A stretch of 33,254 nucleotides of DNA, taken from an uncultured Psychrobacter sp. Lineage in GTDB: Bacteria > Pseudomonadota > Gammaproteobacteria > Pseudomonadales > Moraxellaceae. Each line of letters opens with the position of its first letter. Position 1 is the first letter of the stretch. A program made the translations under genes and the position numbers. The notes under the pieces are model-generated. The model made no database searches and was not told where the DNA came from. It worked only from the letters and a program-made list of their open reading frames with translations. Shown one piece after another: positions 1 through 7,917 of the stretch. The stretch spans positions 1 through 33,254 of the forward strand of contig CAJXUF010000006.1 of NCBI GenBank assembly GCA_913061175.1, written 5' to 3'.

Positions 1-27
1 GGGCTCGGAGATGTGTATAAGAGACAG
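1..27 (+). other. Nextera transposase adapter remnant (not genomic)
   Basis: Bases 9-27 are AGATGTGTATAAGAGACAG, the 19-bp Tn5 mosaic end used in Nextera libraries. Bases 1-8 (GGGCTCGG) are the adjoining part of the Nextera read-2 adapter. Genomic sequence therefore starts at about base 28. This marks a contig edge with untrimmed adapter and should not be read as a transposon insertion in the organism. Confidence 0.96.
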
Positions 28-32
28 CTATT

Positions 33-1607
33 ATGAGTAATTTTGCGAGTAGCTTTGTTAATTTCGAAATCCCTAATTGGTTTGACAGCCAACACTTAAC
101 GGGTATGCTCCGCGGTATTGAGAAAGAGGGCCTACGCGTAAAGCCTGATGGTTTCTTGGCACAGACTCCGCATCCAGCCAAACTTGGGTCAAAACTTACC
201 CACCCTTTTATCACTACCGATTACTCAGAAAGCCTGCTTGAGCTCATCACTGAACCAAAGTCCTCACCAAAAGAGACCCTCAATATGCTGCGCCAATTGC
301 ACGTATTGGTCTATCAGGGTATGCCTGAAGGTGAGCTAATGTGGCCGTTATCGATGCCTTGCATGTTGTCTTCTAAAGACGAAGATATCCCACTAGCTGA
401 TTATGGTAGCTCTAATACGGGTAAGCTAAAAACTTTATATCGTAGTGGACTTGGTATCCGCTATGGTCGCCGCATGCAGACGATTGCTGGTTTACATTAC
501 AACTTGTCTTTTGGTGATACGTTGTTTGAGACGTGGCAAGCCAAAACGCCGACCGCACAAAGCCAGACATTGACAGAGTTCAAAAATGAGAAATACTTAG
601 GGCTGATTCGTAACTTTAAACGTCTAACCAGCCTTGTTTTATATTTGCTAGGTGCCAGTCCAAGCGTGTGTCCTTGCTTCTTGGCAGGGCGTGAGCACGA
701 TTTAGAATTGCTTAATGATTCGACTTATTACAAACCTGCTGCGACTAGCCTGCGTATGGGTAAGCTTGGCTATACCAATAGCGTGCAAGAGCAACTTGAT
801 ATCCGTTACAACTATCTGCCAGAGTATGTCGATGGCCTTCGCCGTGCCATTCAAACGCCGCACGAGAGCTTTGCTAAGCTTGGCCTAGAAGACGAAGATG
901 GTAACCCGATCCAAATTAACAATCATATTCTACAGATAGAAAACGAGTATTACAGCCCTATTCGTCCTAAACAAATCGCAATGAGCGGTGAAACACCAAC
1001 CGAAGCGCTTGAGCGTCGCGGTATCGCCTATGTTGAGTTCCGCGCTATCGATCTTGACCCATACAGTGATGTTGGTATTCGTCTCTCTAGTGCTTGCTTC
1101 TTGGAAGTGATGGCGCTGTATTGCCTGTTCAGTGACTCACCAGACCTGCTACCTGAAGAAGAAGACACGCTCGCTATCAATCTTGAGCGTGTGGTCAATG
1201 AAGGTCGCCGTGATGATTTGCATATTATCAATAATGGTCAAGAGCAGTCACTTGAAAGTTGGATGCTAACGCATCTAGAGCGTATGCAGCCGCTTGCTGC
1301 ATTGCTTGATGCTCACTATGGTGGTAACGATTACCGCGCGGCCGTAGCATTGATGCAGGGCAAAGCCGGACACTCTGAGTCAACTATCTCCGCACAAGTG
1401 AATTCCGACAGTAAACGCTTAGGCAGCTTATGGCAGCTTGGATTTACGTTGGCTCAGCAGCATCGCGAGTCTTTATTACAGCAGACACTTAGTCCAAATA
1501 CCCAAGCTAAATACGAGGTATTGGCAGAAAAATCTATCTTGCAGCAAGCTGAAATTGAGCAATCTGAAACAGAAGACTTTGCAGAATTTTTACAGCAATA
1601 TCGCTAA
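33..1607 (+). CDS. gshA: Glutamate-cysteine ligase (GshA, gammaproteobacterial type)
   Basis: Catalyses ATP-dependent joining of L-glutamate and L-cysteine to gamma-glutamylcysteine, the first step of glutathione synthesis in the cytoplasm. The 524-residue product has the family length. It shows GIEKEGLRV (residues 28-36), LTHPFITTDYSESLLELIT (55-73), WPLSMPC (104-110) and YGSSNTGKLKTLYRSGL with RYGRRMQTIAG just after (124-153), all matching the E. coli-type enzyme. The ATG at 33 fits the usual N-terminus, but only five genomic bases precede it because the contig begins in adapter. The ribosome site and promoter are missing, so the start cannot be confirmed. No strong terminator follows; instead there is a degenerate 14-bp repeat tract before dsbB. 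Confidence 0.95.
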   Translation: MSNFASSFVNFEIPNWFDSQHLTGMLRGIEKEGLRVKPDGFLAQTPHPAKLGSKLTHPFITTDYSESLLELITEPKSSPKETLNMLRQLHVLVYQGMPEGELMWPLSMPCMLSSKDEDIPLADYGSSNTGKLKTLYRSGLGIRYGRRMQTIAGLHYNLSFGDTLFETWQAKTPTAQSQTLTEFKNEKYLGLIRNFKRLTSLVLYLLGASPSVCPCFLAGREHDLELLNDSTYYKPAATSLRMGKLGYTNSVQEQLDIRYNYLPEYVDGLRRAIQTPHESFAKLGLEDEDGNPIQINNHILQIENEYYSPIRPKQIAMSGETPTEALERRGIAYVEFRAIDLDPYSDVGIRLSSACFLEVMALYCLFSDSPDLLPEEEDTLAINLERVVNEGRRDDLHIINNGQEQSLESWMLTHLERMQPLAALLDAHYGGNDYRAAVALMQGKAGHSESTISAQVNSDSKRLGSLWQLGFTLAQQHRESLLQQTLSPNTQAKYEVLAEKSILQQAEIEQSETEDFAEFLQQYR

Positions 1608-1610
1608 GCC

Positions 1611-1722
1611 TTGATTACTATCTTGTAACTCCCAGTCGTTGATTGCTGAGTTCTGATGACTAGTTTTCGATTGCTAAGTCCTGACTGTAAAATTTTGACT
1701 GCTCAACCTTGATTGCTACCCT
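1611..1722 (+). repeat. Degenerate 14-bp tandem repeat
   Basis: Eight consecutive 14-base units fill most of the gshA-dsbB gap, with a loose consensus TTGATTGCTAAGTT. Examples are TTGATTACTATCTT (1611), TTGATTGCTGAGTT (1639), CTGATGACTAGTTT (1653), TCGATTGCTAAGTC (1667), TTGACTGCTCAACC (1695) and TTGATTGCTACCCT (1709). Unit two (1625) matches poorly. The best copies are 28 bases apart. No function is evident. Confidence 0.7.
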
Positions 1723-1760
1723 ACATCTATTATAGATAAACCCATAAGAGTAACCGCACA

Positions 1761-2273
1761 ATGCGACAGCTAACCACTTACCGTAACCTGCAAGTATTTT
1801 TAGTGATAATGGCCATCATAGGCATGAGTTTCGCGCTGTTTTATTTACAGCGCCATCTAGGGCTTTCGCCTTGCCCGCTCTGTATTTTTCAGCGCGTTGG
1901 TCTAATCGTCATGGGCGGATTCGCCCTGATATCAGCGTTGTTTAATCCTAAGTCTAAAGTGATAAGACTACTGCTATGGCTTGGTAGTCTAGTTGGTATT
2001 GGTTGGGCAACCGCAGTAGCAGCACGCCATGTATGGCTACAACATCTGCCTGCTGACCAAGTACCTTCTTGTGGTCCAGGACTGAACTATTGGCTTGATA
2101 CCCTCCCTATCCTACAAGTATTCAAAGAAGTATTTGCAGGATCTGGCGAATGTGCCTCTGTTGATTGGACGCTTATGGGATTAAGTATCCCTGAGCAGTC
2201 GTTGATTCTATTTAGTGTGCTGCTGATCGTACATGTCTTGATATTAATGCGTATCGTAAAATCTTCCAAGTAG
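1761..2273 (+). CDS. dsbB: Disulfide bond formation protein B
   Basis: Inner-membrane quinone reductase that reoxidises DsbA. The 170-residue protein has four hydrophobic stretches, as expected for DsbB. The first periplasmic redox pair is CPLC (residues 38-41) in LSPCPLCIFQRVGL. The second pair is the cysteine of SCGPGLNYW and the cysteine of AGSGEC, about 30 residues apart in the second periplasmic loop. The ATG at 1761 is the only sensible start, although the upstream ribosome site is weak. The gene lies 153 bases after gshA and ends before a strong hairpin terminator. The DsbC-like gene of the same periplasmic thiol system lies about 10 kb away and is not linked. Confidence 0.95.
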   Translation: MRQLTTYRNLQVFLVIMAIIGMSFALFYLQRHLGLSPCPLCIFQRVGLIVMGGFALISALFNPKSKVIRLLLWLGSLVGIGWATAVAARHVWLQHLPADQVPSCGPGLNYWLDTLPILQVFKEVFAGSGECASVDWTLMGLSIPEQSLILFSVLLIVHVLILMRIVKSSK

Positions 2274-2322
2274 TATCTTATGACTCAATAAGACGTTAGG
2301 TTTCTTTCCTAGTTCTGCTTTT

Positions 2323-2363
2323 AAAATAGACATTGCTATCTTCAATACAATGTCTATTTTTTT
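2323..2363 (+). terminator. Rho-independent terminator after dsbB
   Basis: A perfect 13-base stem (AAAATAGACATTG at 2323-2335 and CAATGTCTATTTT at 2348-2360) with a 12-base loop runs into a T tract. It lies 50 bases after the dsbB stop. Confidence 0.85.
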
Positions 2364-2639
2364 GTCTACTATTAACCCGCTCTTACAATCCATATTAGCG
2401 ATACCAACAGGACTTTCTACTACCAACTTATACCTTTTGGATATAAGGCCAACAACAAAAAGCCCACAGAGATATTTTCAAGCCTTTGATATCTTTAGTC
2501 AGCTTACCTTATAAACGGATAAGCATTAGATATTTGTCGCTTTCTACTCATAAGCTATCTGTATTTTGAATATAAGATAATGCTATCAAGTTCTTAATTT
2601 ATATTATTACTACGCGCCCATGCCTTATTATCCTTATCT
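2364..2639. other. AT-rich intergenic stretch, no gene seen
   Basis: Between the dsbB terminator and the promoter of the next gene I see no open frame with coding character, no RNA gene and no repeat. The only structure is a weak AGATAT/ATATCT inverted pair near 2470-2495. Confidence 0.6.
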
Positions 2640-2669
2640 TTGACAATGGCTTTACGTTGTCGATAGTAT
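2640..2669 (+). promoter_or_regulatory. Sigma-70-type promoter for the NlpE-like gene
   Basis: A perfect -35 hexamer TTGACA (2640-2645) is followed 18 bases later by TAGTAT (2664-2669, four of six -10 positions). Transcription would start near 2676, just ahead of the candidate start codons at 2689, 2710 and 2716. Confidence 0.5.
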
Positions 2670-2709
2670 AGATGAGCTTGAAAAATACTTGTTAAAAACT
2701 GTTTTTGGT

Positions 2710-3354
2710 ATGACCATGATATATTTTGCTCCCGTTCGCTTTACTACGTTTGCTATCGTAAAAAGGTGGCGTCTTTCGTTACTTGTAGCGTCACTATGCG
2801 TACTACTCGTAGGCTGTGATAGTGCCTCGTCCAATACCGATAAAGACATGGTATCTACGTTCGCGTCGACTGGTTCTGAATCGCAGGAGGCTTCACAATC
2901 ATTGCAAGATGACAACGCTAGAAATGCTGAGCTAGCGAATGATGATGAGACAAGCGAGATGGTGGAAGGGCAATCATTAATTGCTGCTGCTCAGTCAAAT
3001 AAGGATACCTATGCAGACAGCTCTCTGGAGCGATCAGAAGCGAAAAGCAGTATGCTGCAAGCGACATTGATGGGCGATTATGGCGGCATGGTCTCTTGTA
3101 CAGATTGCGACAGTATCGATGTCACATTGAACTTATTCGCCGATGGTTCCGTACTAAAAGCAAGTTATTATCATAATCCTGAAAAACCAAAAACACCCCT
3201 ACTCGAATCGGGTATCTATCGACAAGACAATGATAAGATCACCATTGTCTATGAAGGAAAAAATATCGAGACCTATCATATCCAAGACAATCATTTGATA
3301 CGGATCGATGAGCACGATAATTTAGAGGATGACTATACGTTATCTCGCAAATGA
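2710..3354 (+). CDS. NlpE-like (copper-resistance/envelope-stress family) lipoprotein
   Basis: Predicted outer-membrane lipoprotein. With the ATG at 2710 it has 214 residues. A hydrophobic signal segment ends in a lipobox LLVGC with the lipidated cysteine at residue 36. An acidic, Ser/Asp/Glu-rich linker of about 85 residues follows. The C-terminal domain (about 122-214) has MGDYGGMVSCTDCDSIDVTL, with the CxxC (130-133) and beta-strand pattern of the NlpE N-terminal domain. In E. coli NlpE senses surface contact and lipoprotein trafficking faults through Cpx; whether that holds here is unknown. Start codon: a TTG at 2689 would extend the frame by seven residues and an ATG at 2716 would shorten it by two. 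None has a clear ribosome site, and 2710 is a compromise. The long acidic spacer before the domain is unlike E. coli NlpE. Confidence 0.75.
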   Translation: MTMIYFAPVRFTTFAIVKRWRLSLLVASLCVLLVGCDSASSNTDKDMVSTFASTGSESQEASQSLQDDNARNAELANDDETSEMVEGQSLIAAAQSNKDTYADSSLERSEAKSSMLQATLMGDYGGMVSCTDCDSIDVTLNLFADGSVLKASYYHNPEKPKTPLLESGIYRQDNDKITIVYEGKNIETYHIQDNHLIRIDEHDNLEDDYTLSRK

Positions 3355-3456
3355 TAGGCGCATCAATAAGAATCACGTAAATAAAAGCGTCATCATGCTG
3401 ACTGTTAGTTGGCGTATCTCTACATACTAAAACGACCAAATTACATTAGCTACATA

Positions 3457-3480
3457 GCGCCTACTTGTTAGGCGTTTTTT
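3457..3480 (+). terminator. Rho-independent terminator after the NlpE-like gene
   Basis: Stem CGCCTA (3458-3463) and TAGGCG (3469-3474) with a five-base loop, then TTTTTT. It lies about 100 bases downstream of the stop. Confidence 0.75.
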
Positions 3481-3645
3481 ATTGGTCATCGAACAGGGTT
3501 TACTTTACAATGATTGCTTGTTTGCCAAGCTGATATATTGGTCGTTGTTTATCAAAGTGGTTATCTTTACTGATAACAGCTAGGCACCTCATACTTTATT
3601 TTATCCGCTCTCTATTCTTTTCATTCAAGCGCGTACGGAACGTCT

Positions 3646-5127
3646 ATGCATATTCATATACTTGGTATTTGTGGTACTTTTATGGGCTCACTGGCATTGC
3701 TAGCACGTGCGCTTGGGCATACGGTCACAGGTTCAGATGCCAATGTCTATCCTCCTATGTCCACTCAGCTCGAAAATGCTGGCGTGACTATCGAAGAAGG
3801 CTATCTGGTAGAACATTTGCAACCAACGCCTGACTTAGTCGTCGTTGGGAACGCGATGAAGCGCGGCATGGATGTGATTGAGTATATGCTAGATAATGGC
3901 TTACGCTATACCTCAGGTCCGCAGTTCTTATCTGAGCAAGTATTACAGTCACGCCACGTAATCGCTGTTGCAGGTACGCATGGTAAAACTACAACAACGA
4001 CTATGCTTGCGTGGATATTACATTATGCTGGTATCGATGCAGGGTTTTTGATTGGCGGTGTACCATTGGTTGATACGACTGACGAGCACTTACAGCAAGT
4101 GTTTGCGCACAGCAGCTATTTGGGTGCTGATAAAAGCGATGACGATAAATCTGGCTACTTCGTGATTGAAGCAGATGAGTACGACTCTGCGTTTTTTGAT
4201 AAGCGCTCAAAGTTCGTTCACTATCGTCCGCGTACTGCTATTTTGAATAACCTTGAATTTGATCATGCAGATATTTTTGCGGATCTCAATGCAATACAAA
4301 CTCAGTTCCATCATATGGTGCGCATGATTCCAAGCACTGGCAAAATTATCATGCCAGCCGCGACTATTAGTTTAGAAGATACGCTAGCAAAAGGGGTTTG
4401 GACACCTATTTGGCGTACGGCTGTCATCGACTCTACTTTAGCTGATACGAGCGAAAATGCGCGTGCTCTGAAAGATAGTAGCGATTGGCAGGCTGAGCTG
4501 ATTCAAGAAGACGGTAGCCAGTTCAAAGTCAGTTTTGCCGCTAATGAAGATGCCTCTGCCGTTGTAAACTGGTCAATGAGCGGTCTCCATAACGTCAATA
4601 ACGCGTTAGTTGCTGTGGCTGCTGCTTATGACGTTGGTGTCAGTGTTGAGACTGCCTGTGCAGCTTTATCAGACTTCGCTGGTATTAAGCGCCGGATGGA
4701 GCTGATTGGCGACGTCAATGACATCTTAGTCTTTGATGATTTTGCCCATCATCCAACGGCTATTACAACCACATTAGATGGTGCCAAAAAGAAACTGGCT
4801 GATAGACGCATTTGGGCCATCATTGAGCCGCGTAGCAATACCATGAAAATGGGTATTCATCAAGACAGCTTGGCTCAATCAGCGTCACTTGCTGACTATA
4901 CATTATGGTACGAGCCTACTGGTTTGGAATGGGGCTTAAAAGAGGTCATCGAACAAGCCAAGGCTACTAGCGACGCTATCGGCAACCAACAAGTGCTATC
5001 AAGCATTGATGCTATCATTGAGCATATCAGCATTCATGCAAAAGCAGGTGATGCGATTGTGGTCATGTCAAATGGCGGTTTTGAAGGGATTCATCAGCGT
5101 TTATTAACCGCATTACATAACGGCTAA
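3646..5127 (+). CDS. mpl: UDP-N-acetylmuramate:L-Ala-gamma-D-Glu-meso-DAP ligase (Mpl)
   Basis: Recycles murein tripeptide by ligating it to UDP-MurNAc in the cytoplasm, returning peptide to the wall pathway. The 493-residue product has the three-domain Mur ligase layout. The N-terminal UDP-binding Rossmann region begins IHILGICGTFMGSLA, which is Mpl-type rather than MurC-type. The ATP-binding loop is GTHGKTTT (110-117). The central domain has FVIEADEYDSAFFDKRSKF and NNLEFDHADIF, and the C-terminal domain has VFDDFAHHPTAI. The ATG at 3646 begins right at the Rossmann strand, as in other Mpl proteins. The gene stands alone between two terminators. MurC is the nearest alternative, but the FDKRSKF and NNLEFDHAD signatures favour Mpl. 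Confidence 0.95.
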   Translation: MHIHILGICGTFMGSLALLARALGHTVTGSDANVYPPMSTQLENAGVTIEEGYLVEHLQPTPDLVVVGNAMKRGMDVIEYMLDNGLRYTSGPQFLSEQVLQSRHVIAVAGTHGKTTTTTMLAWILHYAGIDAGFLIGGVPLVDTTDEHLQQVFAHSSYLGADKSDDDKSGYFVIEADEYDSAFFDKRSKFVHYRPRTAILNNLEFDHADIFADLNAIQTQFHHMVRMIPSTGKIIMPAATISLEDTLAKGVWTPIWRTAVIDSTLADTSENARALKDSSDWQAELIQEDGSQFKVSFAANEDASAVVNWSMSGLHNVNNALVAVAAAYDVGVSVETACAALSDFAGIKRRMELIGDVNDILVFDDFAHHPTAITTTLDGAKKKLADRRIWAIIEPRSNTMKMGIHQDSLAQSASLADYTLWYEPTGLEWGLKEVIEQAKATSDAIGNQQVLSSIDAIIEHISIHAKAGDAIVVMSNGGFEGIHQRLLTALHNG

Positions 5128-5175
5128 AGATCCTAGCTAGAGTTGAGAAACAACTCTTCTTATTTTCCTATATAC

Positions 5176-5210
5176 AAACGCAGCTCATCTAATAGATGGC
5201 TGCGTTTTTT
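5176..5210 (+). terminator. Rho-independent terminator after mpl
   Basis: Stem AAACGCAGC (5176-5184) with GCTGCGTTT (5199-5207), continued past one bulged T by CATCT/AGATG around a three-base loop. It ends in a T run. Confidence 0.88.
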
Positions 5211-5468
5211 ATTTCTAATACTTACATATCTTCATTATATGAATTCGGCACTACAAGTACCACATTGATAAACGCTGTTAGCACCACTGCTACCTTTGTA
5301 ACCTTTCGTTTACTTATTGCCCTTACTCGATAGCAAATCGGACTTTTTCCTCACATAGCCCCTACAGTAGTAACATTTTATGCTTACTTTTGCGTCCGAG
5401 GAGTGTTTACAATAGATTTATCAAAACTTGTAACACATTATAAATATTAATAATATTAGGAGAATAAC
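5211..5468. other. Upstream region of the GlsB-like gene, no gene seen
   Basis: This AT-rich spacer must hold the promoter of the small membrane protein that follows. I could not settle on one -35/-10 pair. The ribosome site TTAGGAGAATAAC directly before the ATG at 5469 is strong. No coding frame or RNA gene is visible. Confidence 0.6.
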
Positions 5469-5723
5469 ATGAGCTTTATTTGGATGATTATTGTAGGTTT
5501 AGTCGCAGGTCTATTAGCACGTGCTATCAAACCAGGTAACGACCCTATGGGTTGGATTATGACTATCGTATTGGGTATCGTTGGTGCAATGCTAGGTGGT
5601 TTTCTAGCTGGCCTAATCGGTATCAACGCTGATGGTGGTTTCACTGGTCTTATATTCTCAGTGATCGGTGCAATTATCTTACTGTTCCTATATGAAATGA
5701 TCGTAAACAAACGCCGTGCATAA
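5469..5723 (+). CDS. GlsB/YeaQ/YmgE-family small membrane protein
   Basis: An 84-residue integral membrane protein of the 'transglycosylase-associated' family (YeaQ/YmgE, GlsB). It has three Gly-rich hydrophobic segments (about residues 2-18, 27-50 and 54-76), with the conserved GLVAGLLARAIKPG near the N-terminus and a short basic tail (NKRRA). Members are often stress-induced, but their biochemical role is not established and no catalytic activity should be inferred from the name. The gene is monocistronic, with an AGGAG ribosome site five bases before the ATG and a hairpin terminator 65 bases after the stop. Confidence 0.9.
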   Translation: MSFIWMIIVGLVAGLLARAIKPGNDPMGWIMTIVLGIVGAMLGGFLAGLIGINADGGFTGLIFSVIGAIILLFLYEMIVNKRRA

Positions 5724-5788
5724 TTAGTCATAAGCCATGCATAGTTTAGTCATAAATGATTACTAGCTAATTAAAATACTATATAAAC

Positions 5789-5816
5789 AAAGCCTTGCGT
5801 TAAGCAGGGCTTTTTT
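5789..5816 (+). terminator. Rho-independent terminator after the GlsB-like gene
   Basis: Ten-base stem AAAGCCTTGC (5789-5798) with GCAGGGCTTT (5804-5813), including one G-T pair, a five-base loop GTTAA, and a T6 tract. Confidence 0.88.
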
Positions 5817-5890
5817 ATGCCATTTATCATCGAAATTTAGTCTTTCTATATGCATATAGCATCATATGACTGCGAAAGTATTGATAAGCA

Positions 5891-5918
5891 TTACTTTTGT
5901 CCCCATTTATCTTATAAT
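5891..5918 (+). promoter_or_regulatory. Probable def promoter
   Basis: A perfect -10 hexamer TATAAT (5913-5918) has a weak -35 (TTACTT, 5891-5896) 16 bases upstream. The inferred transcript start is about 30 bases before the def start codon. Confidence 0.5.
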
Positions 5919-5956
5919 ATCAACCCTATTTTGTCCTTATCATTGAGGTGAGCGTT

Positions 5957-6511
5957 ATGGCACTACTCCCTATCTTAAGTTACCCAGATCCTCGCTTGCG
6001 TACCATCGCCAAGCCTGTCAAGGAAGTGACTGCTGAAATCAAAACCTTAATCGCAGACATGATCGAGACGATGTATGATGCTCAAGGCATCGGTCTTGCA
6101 GCCAGTCAAGTGGATCATCATATTCAGCTTATCGTTATGGATTTATCTGAAGACAAAAGTTCTCCTAGAGTTTTTATCAATCCAATAGTCACGCCACTGG
6201 TAGAAGAAAAGCAACCGTATGAAGAAGGCTGCTTATCTGTACCTGATGTCTATGACAAAGTCGAACGTCCTAATAAAGTCCGTATCGAAGCGTTAGACGG
6301 TAACGGTGAGGTCATCGACGAAGTCGTTGAAGGACTGCTTGCTGTTTGTATTCAGCATGAAATGGATCACCTAAATGGCGTAATCTTCGTTGACTACTTG
6401 TCTCGTCTTAAACAGACTCGTGCTCGTGATAAAGTCCGCAAAGTTCTTAAAATACGCGAAAAGCAAGAAGCACAATCAGCAGAAAAACAGACACAAGCCG
6501 TCAATTCTTAA
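5957..6511 (+). CDS. def: Peptide deformylase
   Basis: Metal-dependent hydrolase that removes the formyl group from the N-terminal methionine of new proteins. The 184-residue product carries all three family motifs: GIGLAASQ (44-51), EGCLS (90-94, Cys92 a metal ligand) and QHEMDH (133-138, two His ligands and the catalytic Glu135). The open frame begins at a GTG at 5948. The ATG at 5957 is preferred because GAGG (5945-5948) sits at ribosome-site distance from it and because family proteins begin [15 protein letters not shown]. The C-terminus is a charged, Gln/Lys-rich tail beyond the fold. No fmt partner lies next to it; the next gene is 141 bases away. Confidence 0.96.
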   Translation: MALLPILSYPDPRLRTIAKPVKEVTAEIKTLIADMIETMYDAQGIGLAASQVDHHIQLIVMDLSEDKSSPRVFINPIVTPLVEEKQPYEEGCLSVPDVYDKVERPNKVRIEALDGNGEVIDEVVEGLLAVCIQHEMDHLNGVIFVDYLSRLKQTRARDKVRKVLKIREKQEAQSAEKQTQAVNS

Positions 6512-6652
6512 AGCTCTACTCTTTATTCTTATCTTTTTTATTTCGTCTTTATCCTTCACATAGTTACGTCTACAGTGGGTGTTAATATTTAGCATTCACT
6601 GTTTGGCGATAATTTTTCTAACCGATACAGTTTCCACAAAAGGTTTACTACT

Positions 6653-7834
6653 ATGACAATGATCAAAATTGACCAATATTTTGAACCTGCCAGCTGGCAG
6701 AAATTTACCAAGGCTGCTGAAGGTCGCGAGACGCCTTTTTTAGTAGTTGACCTTAGTCGTATCGAAACCAAATACCATGAAATGGTAAGCCTGTTTCCTA
6801 ATGCAAAACTGCATTATGCAATGAAAGCTAGCCCTGCGGTGGAAGTAATCGACCTATTGGCAAACCTTGGTTCAAACTTTGACTGCGCCTCTATCTATGA
6901 GCTTGATCGCGTGCTTGGTTGCGGCGTTGAGCCATCTCGTATCTCATATGGCAACACCATCAAAAAAGCTGAGCATGTCAAATATGCTTTTGAGAAAGGC
7001 ATCGATCTATATGCGACTGATTCAGAAGCGGATCTAAAAAACATTGCCAAACACGCTCCAGGTTCTAAAATATTTGTGCGTATCTTGGTTCAAGGATCAG
7101 AGACAGCAGAATGGCCATTATCACGTAAGTTTGGTTGCCATCCTAATATGGCAATCGACCTACTGGTTCAAGCACGCGAGTTGGGCTTGGTTCCTTATGG
7201 TATCTCATTCCACGTCGGTAGCCAGCAAAAAGACGTCGCTGCATGGGATGATGCATTATCCAAAGTTAAATATATGTTTGACTGGATGAAGAACGAAGAA
7301 GGTATCAAGCTGCAAATGATCAATTTGGGCGGCGGCTTCCCGACCAACTACATCAGCGAAGTCAACCCTATCAAAGTCTACGCGGAAGAGATTACCAGCT
7401 ATCTGACTGATGACTATAATGATGACGAAATGCCGGAGATTATTTTGGAGCCGGGTCGTTCGTTGGTTGGTGGTTCAGGTGTGTTGGTCAGTGACGTGGT
7501 ACTGATCTCTCGTAAGTCTGATACCGATTTGACTCGTTGGGTATATACTGATGTTGGTCTATTCCAAGGCTTAATCGAAACGCTAGGTGAAGCCATCAAG
7601 TACCCTGTCTATACGCCTAAGATGGAAACGTCTACCAGTGAAGGCACAGTAGTACTGGCAGGCCCAACTTGTGACTCAACCGATATCATGTATGAAGAAG
7701 CAGGCTATCAGCTACCAGAAGAGCTTGAGATTGGTGATAAAATCTATTGGCTCACTACTGGTGCTTATACCAACTCGTACTCATCGGTAGAGTTCAATGG
7801 TTTCCCACCGCTCGAAGTGGTTTATATTGACTAG
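6653..7834 (+). CDS. speC: Ornithine/lysine decarboxylase, PLP fold type III
   Basis: Decarboxylates ornithine to putrescine (and possibly lysine to cadaverine) in polyamine synthesis. The 393-residue protein matches the alanine-racemase-fold decarboxylases such as Pseudomonas SpeC. YAMKASP contains the PLP lysine (Lys58), followed by ISYGNTIKKA (97-106), FHVGSQQ (186-192), the phosphate-binding GGG (226-228), EPGRS (266-270) and the active-site GPTCDS (Cys340). It differs wholly from the large fold-type-I E. coli SpeC. Substrate choice between ornithine and lysine cannot be read from sequence by eye. AAAGG lies nine bases before the ATG at 6653; an ATG two codons later is a possible alternative. 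A strong bidirectional terminator follows. Confidence 0.88.
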   Translation: MTMIKIDQYFEPASWQKFTKAAEGRETPFLVVDLSRIETKYHEMVSLFPNAKLHYAMKASPAVEVIDLLANLGSNFDCASIYELDRVLGCGVEPSRISYGNTIKKAEHVKYAFEKGIDLYATDSEADLKNIAKHAPGSKIFVRILVQGSETAEWPLSRKFGCHPNMAIDLLVQARELGLVPYGISFHVGSQQKDVAAWDDALSKVKYMFDWMKNEEGIKLQMINLGGGFPTNYISEVNPIKVYAEEITSYLTDDYNDDEMPEIILEPGRSLVGGSGVLVSDVVLISRKSDTDLTRWVYTDVGLFQGLIETLGEAIKYPVYTPKMETSTSEGTVVLAGPTCDSTDIMYEEAGYQLPEELEIGDKIYWLTTGAYTNSYSSVEFNGFPPLEVVYID

Positions 7835-7849
7835 CACTTAATATTGCTC

Positions 7850-7896
7850 CACAAAAAAGCGCGGCACGGTTAATACCCGTGTCGCGCTTTTTTGTG
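7850..7896. terminator. Bidirectional terminator between convergent genes
   Basis: A 20-base stem with one G-T pair runs from CACAAAAAAGCGCG (7850-7863) to CGCGCTTTTTTGTG (7883-7896), extended inward by CACGG/CCGTG. A/T tracts on both sides let it serve the decarboxylase gene (+) and the secretin-like gene (-). Confidence 0.92.
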
Positions 7897-7917
7897 CATA
7901 ATGATTTGCTTGGTGAA

